A stretch of 53,655 nt of DNA from Candidatus Eisenbacteria bacterium (GTDB lineage Bacteria; Eisenbacteria; RBG-16-71-46). Of the stretch, positions 1 through 6,866 are shown piece by piece. Under the pieces are notes generated by a model. That model had not been told where the DNA came from and did not search any database. It saw nothing but the letters and a program-made list of their open reading frames with translations. Position 1 is the first letter of the stretch; each line of letters begins with the position of its first letter. The translations under genes were made by a program, and so were the position numbers. Where the stretch lies: assembly GCA_013140805.1 (NCBI GenBank), contig JABFRW010000103.1, positions 1 to 53,655 of the forward strand, given 5' to 3'.

Positions 1-1
1 T

Positions 2-340
2 CTCGAGGCGGCCGCCAGCGGCGGTCTCACTGCCGAAGCGGTGAAGAAGCAGTTCGGCGTCACGCCGGTCACGTACTACTCGTGGCGCAAGAAGTACGGC
101 GTCGGTCGCAAGCGCCGCGGACGCCGGGCAGCGACCGCCGCTCCGGCGCGCGCCAGCGGTGGGCTCGATCTGGGCTCGATCGGAGCGCAGGTTCGAAGCA
201 CCGTGCAGGCGCGGGTGCGCGAGATGGTCCAGGGCATCGTTCGTTTGGAGGTCGAGAGCTACGTCGCGAGCCTGTTCGGCGGCAAGCGTCGCGGCCGTCC
301 ACCCGGCAAGCGCCTCGGTCGTCCGCCCAAGAAGAAGTAG
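2..340 (+). CDS. Small DNA-binding protein, HTH plus C-terminal AT-hooks (5' partial)
   Basis: The reading frame is open from the window edge, so the N-terminus is missing; 112 residues are visible. A GTG at 41 could be an internal start, but the frame upstream of it (LTAEAVKKQFGVTPVTYYSW) reads as the first helices of a transposase-type (IS3/Hin-like) helix-turn-helix, so the true start lies outside. After the HTH come a basic linker (KRRGRR), a helical segment and two AT-hook cores (RGRPPGK, GRPPKKK) at the extreme C-terminus. AT-hooks bind the minor groove of A/T-rich DNA. I infer a nucleoid-associated or regulatory protein; no transposase catalytic domain follows. The precise family is not recognised. 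Confidence 0.7.
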   Translation, partial: LEAAASGGLTAEAVKKQFGVTPVTYYSWRKKYGVGRKRRGRRAATAAPARASGGLDLGSIGAQVRSTVQARVREMVQGIVRLEVESYVASLFGGKRRGRPPGKRLGRPPKKK

Positions 341-387
341 CCCGTTCGCGGCGCGGCCTTCACGCCCCGCACCGTCGCGCGAATCGA

Positions 388-414
388 TTGAGCCCGGCCC
401 ACCGTCGGGCTCTT
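388..414. terminator. Weak hairpin between convergent genes
   Basis: A 7-bp perfect stem (GAGCCCG 390-396 with CGGGCTC 406-412) around a 9-nt loop lies between the end of the HTH/AT-hook gene and the convergent end of pgl. There is no U-tract, only TTCGCTCGT. It may serve both genes. Confidence 0.4.
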
Positions 415-421
415 CGCTCGT

Positions 422-1132
422 CTAGCCGCCGGCGGACGCCGCGTCGACGAACCACACGCCGTCCCGAGCGATGCGCGCGGGCGTTTCGAGCACGTCGCCG
501 TGGATCGCGAGCGAGCGCCGGACCGCCGCCGCCTTGGCAGCCCCGAAGCCGAGCACCAGCCGCAACGGCGTCTCGGTGATCGCGCGCGAGGTGAGGGTCA
601 GCCGCCGCGCGGGAGGCTTGGGACTGTCGAGCACCACGCCCACGCGGCGCTCGCTCTCGCGCAGCCAGGGCGAGCCCGGAAACAGCGAGGCGACGTGGCC
701 GTCTTCGCCGAGTCCCAGGATCACGGCGTGCAACGGCGCGGCGAGTTGACGATCGTAGTCGAGCGCGGCCGCTTCGAGATCGGACGCCTCGGCCGCCATG
801 CGATGCAGCACCACCGGCGAGGCGCCGAGCGGCACCACGAACTCGCGCTCGATCAATGCGTCATTGCGTTCGGCATCGCCGCGCGGAACCGCGCGCTCGT
901 CGGTCAGGAACAGATCCCACTGCCTCCAGCGCCACTGCTCCCGATCCGCCCCGACCACGAGCGCCTGCAGCACCGGCACGATCGAGCGCCCGCCGCACAC
1001 GCCGAGCCGAATCCGCGCACCCTGCTCGATCGAGTCCTCGAAGTGGTGCAGCAACCGATGCGCGACTTCTCGCCCGGCGTCGGCCGCACTCTCGCAGCGG
1101 TGCACGCGTGGTCCGCCGACGGTCAATCGCAT
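422..1132 (-). CDS. pgl: 6-phosphogluconolactonase
   Basis: Hydrolyses 6-phosphoglucono-delta-lactone to 6-phosphogluconate, the second step of the oxidative pentose phosphate pathway (cytoplasm). The protein has 236 residues, the usual size. It shows the family signatures LFLTDERAVP followed by ERND (substrate-phosphate loop) and LGLGEDGHVASLFPG near residue 150. The ATG at 1132 (MRLTVGG...) overlaps the last 10 nt of zwf, indicating translational coupling in a gnd-zwf-pgl operon. The frame stays open far upstream through zwf, but that extension is only a shadow of zwf. Confidence 0.93.
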   Translation of the reverse strand: MRLTVGGPRVHRCESAADAGREVAHRLLHHFEDSIEQGARIRLGVCGGRSIVPVLQALVVGADREQWRWRQWDLFLTDERAVPRGDAERNDALIEREFVVPLGASPVVLHRMAAEASDLEAAALDYDRQLAAPLHAVILGLGEDGHVASLFPGSPWLRESERRVGVVLDSPKPPARRLTLTSRAITETPLRLVLGFGAAKAAAVRRSLAIHGDVLETPARIARDGVWFVDAASAGG

Positions 1133-2643
1133 CTCCAGGCGCGGCGATCGCGCGCGATCCACTCGTCGGCACGCTTCGGGCCCCACGAAGCGGGCGCGTA
1201 GTTCGGAAAGTCGGTGGGAGGATGGCGGTCGAAGTACTGCAGCAGCGGATCGATCCACGACCACGAGGTCTCGACCCAGTCGCGGCGCGAAAACAGCGTG
1301 GCGTCGCCGCGCATCGCATCGAGCAGCAGCCGCTCGTAGGCCTCCGGCGGCTCGCCGCCGAACGCCTCCTGATAGCGCATGTCCATCAGCACGCGTCCCA
1401 CCCGCGTATCCTCGCCCGGAATCTTCGAAGCGAACTGGAGCTGCACGCCCTCGTCGGGCTGAACGCGGATCGTGAGCACGTTCGGCGGCACGCTCTCGCA
1501 CACGTCGTGTCGTCCGAACAGGCTCAATGGAATCGGCTGCAGGTGCACCGAGATCTCGGTCGCGCGCTTCGCCAGCTTCTTTCCCGCCCGCAGATAGAAC
1601 GGCACGCCCTGCCACCGCCAGTTGTCGACGAACAGTCGCAGCGCGGCATAGGTCGGCGTGAACGAATCGGGCGCCACGTCCTTTTCGGCACGGTAACCGT
1701 CGTACTGGCCGAGCACCACGTCGCGACTCACCGTGTCGTCCCAGCCATCGCGCAGCGCGTTCAGCACCTTGAGCTTCTCGGAGCGCACGTCGTCCGCCGA
1801 ACCCGAAGTCGGCGGCTCCATGGCCGTGAGCGCCACCAGTTCGAGCAGGTGATTCTGCACCACGTCGCGCATGACGCCGTATTGATCGTAGAAGGCCCCT
1901 CGGGTCCCGACACCGACGGTCTCGAGCGCGCTGATCTCGACGGCGGCGACGTACTTCCGATTCCAGAGCGGCTCGAAGATGCTGTTCGCGAAGCGCATCA
2001 CGAGGATGTTCTGGACCGTCTCCTTGCCGAGGTAGTGATCGATTCGAAACGTCTGCGACTCGTCGAGCACTTCGCTCACCAGCGTGTTGAGCGCGCGCGC
2101 CGAGGCGAGATCGCGGCCGAACGGCTTCTCGATGATGACGCGCGACCACGGACCCTCCCCGCCCGGCGGCAGCAGCAGGCCGTGTGAGCGCAGGCCGCGC
2201 AGGATGACTTCGAACTCGCTCGGTGGCGTCGCCAGGTAGAACAGGCGATTGCCTTCGAGGCCGTGCTGGAAGTCGAGCTGCTGCAGACGCATCGAGAGGC
2301 GCTCGAAGCCGGCGGGATCCGAGAAGTCGGCCGCCACATAGTCGATTCGCCCGGCGAAACCCTCCCACGTCGCCGCGTCCGGCTTGCGGCGAGAGAATTC
2401 GTCGCACGCCGCGCGCATGTCGGTGCGGAACTGCTCGTCGGTGAGCGGTCGGCGCGCAACGCCGAGCGTCACGAAGTGCTCCGGCAGCGCACCCGAGACC
2501 TGAAGATTGTAGAGCGCCGGCAGGAGCTTCCGACGCGTGAGGTCGCCGGTCGCGCCGAACACCACCACCGCGCACGGTGGCGCGGGGTTCGGCTTGAGTG
2601 CCGCGACCGCCTGAGCCGCGGTCACCTCGATCTGGGTCGTCAT
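1123..2643 (-). CDS. zwf: Glucose-6-phosphate 1-dehydrogenase
   Basis: Oxidises glucose 6-phosphate to the 6-phosphogluconolactone with NAD(P)+ reduction. 506 residues, typical length. N-terminal Rossmann fingerprint GATGDLTRRKLLPAL, a KPFGRD segment, and the active-site signature RIDHYLGKE with its catalytic His are all intact. Lies one nucleotide after gnd and overlaps pgl by 10 nt, so the three oxidative pentose phosphate genes form a single unit, transcribed gnd-zwf-pgl. No anomalies seen. Confidence 0.97.
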   Translation of the reverse strand: MTTQIEVTAAQAVAALKPNPAPPCAVVVFGATGDLTRRKLLPALYNLQVSGALPEHFVTLGVARRPLTDEQFRTDMRAACDEFSRRKPDAATWEGFAGRIDYVAADFSDPAGFERLSMRLQQLDFQHGLEGNRLFYLATPPSEFEVILRGLRSHGLLLPPGGEGPWSRVIIEKPFGRDLASARALNTLVSEVLDESQTFRIDHYLGKETVQNILVMRFANSIFEPLWNRKYVAAVEISALETVGVGTRGAFYDQYGVMRDVVQNHLLELVALTAMEPPTSGSADDVRSEKLKVLNALRDGWDDTVSRDVVLGQYDGYRAEKDVAPDSFTPTYAALRLFVDNWRWQGVPFYLRAGKKLAKRATEISVHLQPIPLSLFGRHDVCESVPPNVLTIRVQPDEGVQLQFASKIPGEDTRVGRVLMDMRYQEAFGGEPPEAYERLLLDAMRGDATLFSRRDWVETSWSWIDPLLQYFDRHPPTDFPNYAPASWGPKRADEWIARDRRAWRCD

Positions 2644-2644
2644 C

Positions 2645-3541
2645 TCACTTGGCCTTCACGGCATGGCCGCCGAACTCGGCGCGGAGCGCGGCGAGCACCC
2701 GATCGCGGAACGAGTCGCTCTGTCGCGACCGGAACCGATTGAGCAACGAGAGCGTGAGCAGTTCGGCCGGCACGTTGAGGTCGATCGCCTCCATCACGGT
2801 CCAGCGACCTTCGCCCGAATCCTCGACGTAGCCGCGGATCTGCTCGAGCGCCGGATCCTTGCGAAACGCGAGCACCGCGAGTTCGAGCAACCACGAGCGC
2901 ACCACGCTGCCCTGATTCCACAGATGCGAGACCTTCTCGAGGTCGGGCTTGTATTCGCTCGCCTGCAAGATCTCGAAGCCCTCGGCATACGCCTGCATCA
3001 TGCCGTACTCGATGCCGTTGTGAATCATCTTCGTGTAGTGCCCCGAGCCCGGCGCTCCGACGTGCAGCCACCCCTGGGGCGGCGCGAGCGTGTCGAGCGC
3101 GGGTGAGAGCCGCTTCAGTGCCTCGGGATCACCGCCGAGCATCATGCAGTAGCCGACCTTGAGTCCCCAGATCCCGCCCGAAGTTCCGCAATCCACGAAT
3201 GCGACGCCGCGCTCCTTCGAGCTCGCGTAGCGGCGCTTCGAGTCCTTGAAGTTGGAATTGCCGCCGTCGACGACGAGATCGCCGGCCGCGAGCAGCGGCA
3301 ACAACGCGTCGAGCGTGTCGTCGACCGGCTTGCCGGAGGGAATCATCATCCACACCACGCGCGAACTGCCGAGCCTCGCAATCAGATCCGCGAGCGAGGT
3401 CGCCGCGACCGCTCCCGCGCCGACCGCTTCCGCCACTGCGCTCTCCGAGCGATCGAATGCCACCACGCGATGCCCGCCGAGCAGCAGGCGTCGCGTCATG
3501 TTGAGACCCATGCGACCCAGACCCACGAATCCGATATCCAT
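2645..3541 (-). CDS. gnd: 6-phosphogluconate dehydrogenase, decarboxylating (short form)
   Basis: Oxidatively decarboxylates 6-phosphogluconate to ribulose 5-phosphate. At 298 residues it belongs to the short (GntZ/YqeC-type) class, not the ~470-residue NADP form; short-form enzymes are often NAD-preferring. Visible: Rossmann motif GLGRMGLNM at the N-terminus, the substrate signature DCGTSGGIWG, and the catalytic KMIHNGIEYGMMQ segment. I chose the ATG at 3541 because GGAGGT sits 7 nt upstream; a GTG at 3550 overlaps that ribosome site and is unlikely. First gene of the operon. Confidence 0.95.
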   Translation of the reverse strand: MDIGFVGLGRMGLNMTRRLLLGGHRVVAFDRSESAVAEAVGAGAVAATSLADLIARLGSSRVVWMMIPSGKPVDDTLDALLPLLAAGDLVVDGGNSNFKDSKRRYASSKERGVAFVDCGTSGGIWGLKVGYCMMLGGDPEALKRLSPALDTLAPPQGWLHVGAPGSGHYTKMIHNGIEYGMMQAYAEGFEILQASEYKPDLEKVSHLWNQGSVVRSWLLELAVLAFRKDPALEQIRGYVEDSGEGRWTVMEAIDLNVPAELLTLSLLNRFRSRQSDSFRDRVLAALRAEFGGHAVKAK

Positions 3542-3704
3542 TCGGAGCACCTCCCCGCGACTAGGATCGGCAGAAAACCCTGCGGCGGAAGGGCCGAACG
3601 GGGCCGATCTCGCGCCGACTCGGCGTCATTCAAGCACAGAGCTCGCGGTGGGGCGATGGGGCGCAGATTCCGGGGCGGTTTCGGCATCCCGGCCCCCGCT
3701 GACG

Positions 3705-3732
3705 GCGGGCCCGGCGGCGGCGCCGGGCCCGC
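3705..3732 (-). terminator. 12-bp perfect GC hairpin after the DUF4331 gene
   Basis: GCGGGCCCGGCG (3705-3716) pairs perfectly with 3721-3732 around a 4-nt loop, 6 nt past the stop of the gene at 3739. No U-tract follows on the minus strand, so either it is a hairpin-only terminator or an RNA 3'-end protector. The remaining interval to the gnd start (3542-3704) shows nothing else recognisable. Confidence 0.55.
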
Positions 3733-3738
3733 GCCAGG

Positions 3739-5541
3739 TCACCGCAGGATCACCTTGCGACTGTCCTGCACCCCGCCGTCGCCGATCATGCGCACGAAGT
3801 AGACGCCGCGCGCGGCCACGGCACCGTCGTCGCGAGCGCCGTCCCAGCGCGCCATGAACGGGCCAGCGGCAGCCTGCTGATCGACCAGCGTGCGCACCAC
3901 ACGGCCCTGCACGTCGAACACCCGCACCTGAACGCGGCCGTCGCGCGGCACGGCGAACTGGATTCCATTGCGCGCGTCGTTCGACACTCCGGGCTCGCGC
4001 AGCGTGGTGGCGTCACTCGAAGTGGCCGAGACCTCGCCGGTTTCGCCGTCGCCCAGTTCCAGCTCGAGCGTCGCGTCGCTCGACATCGACTCGGTGCCCG
4101 AAGCGGATTCGTCGGCGGAAGCGGAGACGATCAGCGCGTGACCGTTGCGCCGTCCGATCTGAATCGCATGACCGCGACGGGTCAGCGGGCTGAACGGAGG
4201 GGCGAGGTACGGGAAGCTCGGCGAGAACGGACGATCGTTGCAATCGATTCCGTCGCCGAGTCTCTGGTTCGGATCGATGTTGAAGTCCGGCGTGAACGGC
4301 GTTGCCCCCGCCAGTGCCCGCAGCTCGATGTCGACGATGTCATCGCCGAGTCGACGGCCGTTCGGGAAACCGGCGACGTCTCCACCCAGCACGCCGAAGC
4401 GATTGGGCTTCATGGCGGGCGGAGTGGTGAGGTTCAACCGCAGCATTTCGCACGGCGTGCCGCCGGCGGGCTGATTGAGGCCCGGGAGGCCGGTCAGGAA
4501 GATCGCCACCAGGTCGTTGCGCGGCGCCGGCGGCACCTTGATGCCGTAGAGCGCGGTCAACAGGCCCGCGGGCTCGGGGCTCAGCACGTAGCTCAGGAAC
4601 TGACCATCCTGCGCCGGTGACGACGCATTGAATCGATCCTTGTCCTTGAGCGGAATCACCACTTCGTTCACGAGCGGCATGCCGAGTCGCGAGACCTGCA
4701 CGCCGGGGCCGCTCAGCGACAGCGTACCGTCCCCATTCAACGTGCGAGTCGCCGCACGCTCGGCCGAGTTGTAGAAGCCGAGGATGTGATTGTTGAGCGC
4801 GGCACTCGGTGCCTGACGGTCCTTCGTGAGCGCCGACTTCGGAAGCTGCAGAACGATCGAGAGCACGTTGTAGTTGCTGACGCCGTCGACGCCGCGGCCG
4901 CGGTCACCCGGCAGCTTGCGGATCGTGAGCAGGTCGAAGATCGCGCCCAGATCCACGAAGAACGGATCGTCGCGCGGGCCCACGAAGACCTTGCCGCCAC
5001 CCGGCAGATTGCGGATCGACGAAGCCGCGAGATCGTTGTAGCGCGGCATCGAGACCGGTCCGACGTAGTAGGGCGCCACCTGCGCGTCCTGGACCAGAAC
5101 CGTCGGGGCGCCGTTGTCCCAGCGCGTGAGCGTGTAGGTCTGCACCACGTTGAGATCCGCGTCGCCCAGTGAGGTCACCACGCCGGTGTTGTACAGGAAG
5201 GTATTGGGATTGCGACGCGTGGTGTTGAAAGTGAACTCGAAGCGCACGTGCGCCTGCGCGTCGCCGACATTGTCGACGTTCAGGTAGTAGCGCGCGCCGT
5301 CATCGAACGCCGCGAAGTTCGGACCGCTGTTCGGCTCGATCAACGGATACCAGTTGCCGACGATCGTGACGGCGTCGTTCGCGTCACGCGCGACGAATGC
5401 GTAGAGATCGGTATCGTCGGCCGAGCGATCCTTGGTGGTGCCCGGTGCTTCACTGTGACTCGATGCGAGCGCGGCGACCGGCGCGCACAGCGCGAGTCCC
5501 GCGAGCACCGCGATTGCGGTGCGGAGTCGGTGGAACGACAT
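3739..5541 (-). CDS. Secreted DUF4331 protein with C-terminal FlgD-like Ig module
   Basis: 600 residues. Signal peptide at 1-26 (LAGLALCAPVAALA then SSHSEAP). The opening SSHSEAPGTTKDRSADDTD and the following beta-rich region to about residue 440 match the DUF4331 family, whose function is unknown. The last ~80 residues (VRVFDVQGRVVRTLVD ... ARGVYFVRM ... RKVILR) form the FlgD-like Ig / type-IX-like sorting module seen in five other proteins here. Likely exported to the surface or outside. Start supported by the signal peptide; the 5' region carries a large inverted repeat (5581-5646). Confidence 0.88.
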   Translation of the reverse strand: MSFHRLRTAIAVLAGLALCAPVAALASSHSEAPGTTKDRSADDTDLYAFVARDANDAVTIVGNWYPLIEPNSGPNFAAFDDGARYYLNVDNVGDAQAHVRFEFTFNTTRRNPNTFLYNTGVVTSLGDADLNVVQTYTLTRWDNGAPTVLVQDAQVAPYYVGPVSMPRYNDLAASSIRNLPGGGKVFVGPRDDPFFVDLGAIFDLLTIRKLPGDRGRGVDGVSNYNVLSIVLQLPKSALTKDRQAPSAALNNHILGFYNSAERAATRTLNGDGTLSLSGPGVQVSRLGMPLVNEVVIPLKDKDRFNASSPAQDGQFLSYVLSPEPAGLLTALYGIKVPPAPRNDLVAIFLTGLPGLNQPAGGTPCEMLRLNLTTPPAMKPNRFGVLGGDVAGFPNGRRLGDDIVDIELRALAGATPFTPDFNIDPNQRLGDGIDCNDRPFSPSFPYLAPPFSPLTRRGHAIQIGRRNGHALIVSASADESASGTESMSSDATLELELGDGETGEVSATSSDATTLREPGVSNDARNGIQFAVPRDGRVQVRVFDVQGRVVRTLVDQQAAAGPFMARWDGARDDGAVAARGVYFVRMIGDGGVQDSRKVILR

Positions 5542-5580
5542 GAGAGATCCTCCAGGGGCGCCGTGGGGCGCAAGGGGTCA

Positions 5581-5646
5581 TGTCGCAGGGGCGGGAAGAG
5601 CCTGCGCACGCCCGCCACCCGGGGACCGCCGAGCTTTCCTGCGACA
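5581..5646. repeat. Inverted repeat with nested stem between MFS and DUF4331 genes
   Basis: TGTCGCAGG (5581-5589) is exactly complementary to 5638-5646. The 48-nt interior contains a second 6-bp GC stem (GGCGGG with CCCGCC). It sits just after the MFS stop and about 40 nt before the DUF4331 start on the minus strand, so it could terminate the first or regulate the second. Confidence 0.45.
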
Positions 5647-5652
5647 CCCCGA

Positions 5653-6834
5653 CTACGAGGCGGTCGCTGGACCGGATGAGGCGCGAACCGTTGCGGGCGG
5701 TGCGAGCCGCGGCAACGCGTTCGCGAGCAGCCAGCCGACCACCAGCAGCACGCTGAGCGCGAGAAGTCCGGCGCGCAGTCCGTAGTGATCGGCGAGCACG
5801 CCGATCGGCCCGATCAGCAGTGCCCCCACGCCCCACGCCGCACCCATCAGCAGGCTCGAGATCGCCGAGGAGTGTCGTGGCGAGAGCTGCTGGCCCAGCA
5901 CCACGTTGACCGGCAGCGAGGCCTGCAGCACGAAGCTCCCCACCACGAGCGGAACCAGTCCGTAGGGAAGCGGCACCGCCAGGAATGCCATGTAGAGCGG
6001 TGCGGCGAGCAGGAACGAGGAGGTCACCACGCGCCGACCACCCCAACGATCCGACAGCCAGCCGCCGAGCAGCCCGCCGCTGGCACCCAGCACCAGATAG
6101 AGCGAGACCAGGCGCCCCGCGTGTTCGAGCGACGCGCCACGCCCGGTGAGATAGAGCGGCAGAAAGGTCATGAAGCCATACGACACCGCCGAACGGCACA
6201 CGGTCGCGAAGTAGAGCAGCGTGAGCGGGCGCAGGTGCGGCCTCAACTCGCGCACGTCGGGGCGCTCACGGCGCGCGATTGCGTGCGGCGGCAGTTTCAG
6301 CGCCCACACCGTCAGCAGCACGCCCATCACGAGGCCGGGACCGATCGCGATCCACGTACGCTCGAGACCGAAGCGGGAGACCAGCGTGACCGCGATCAGC
6401 GGGCCGATCGAGAAGCCGAGCGTTCCGCCGGTCACGAACACCGACATCGCGAGCCCGCGACGCGGCGACGACTCCCCCGCCAGCACCGCTGCCTGCGGAT
6501 GGAACGCGGCCACGCCGAATCCCGCCAGCACCAGCAGTCCCACCAGCGCCCAGTAGGTCGGCGCGAGCCCGATCCCGCTCATGAACAGTGCGGCGACCGG
6601 CGGCCCGAGCGCGAGGAACCACGGACGCCTCACTCGATCCGAGAGCCAGCCGAACAGCGGCTGCGAGAAGGACGAAGCGAGCGAGGCGATCGCCACCAGC
6701 CCGCCGACCAGGCCCAGATTGAGGTCGAGCTTGTGGACCAGCAGTGGCAGGAGCGGCGAGAAGAAGCTCGAATAGGCGTCGATCGTAAAGTGCGCGATCG
6801 CGAGCATCCACAGCCGTGGCGAGAGGTGGCGCAT
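5653..6834 (-). CDS. MFS transporter, fosmidomycin-resistance-like
   Basis: 393 residues with about 12 hydrophobic helices and the MFS loop motif GWLSDRVRRP after helix 2, repeated as GWLSDRWGGRR in the second half. The N-terminus (HFTIDAYSSFFSPLLPLL) and overall pattern resemble the Fsr/YnfM-type efflux group; the substrate cannot be read from sequence. I start at the ATG 6834 because the open frame beyond it runs into the kinase gene. It begins 32 nt after the hybrid kinase stop on the same strand, so the two may be co-transcribed. Confidence 0.85.
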   Translation of the reverse strand: MRHLSPRLWMLAIAHFTIDAYSSFFSPLLPLLVHKLDLNLGLVGGLVAIASLASSFSQPLFGWLSDRVRRPWFLALGPPVAALFMSGIGLAPTYWALVGLLVLAGFGVAAFHPQAAVLAGESSPRRGLAMSVFVTGGTLGFSIGPLIAVTLVSRFGLERTWIAIGPGLVMGVLLTVWALKLPPHAIARRERPDVRELRPHLRPLTLLYFATVCRSAVSYGFMTFLPLYLTGRGASLEHAGRLVSLYLVLGASGGLLGGWLSDRWGGRRVVTSSFLLAAPLYMAFLAVPLPYGLVPLVVGSFVLQASLPVNVVLGQQLSPRHSSAISSLLMGAAWGVGALLIGPIGVLADHYGLRAGLLALSVLLVVGWLLANALPRLAPPATVRASSGPATAS

Positions 6835-6866
6835 CGGGGCCACGCACGTTAGCACACCGTGCGGGG

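Noticed and set aside
1133-2575. In-frame extension of pgl across zwf, as if one long protein
   Set aside because: The extension has shadow composition, and zwf motifs are intact in another frame; pgl starts at 1132.
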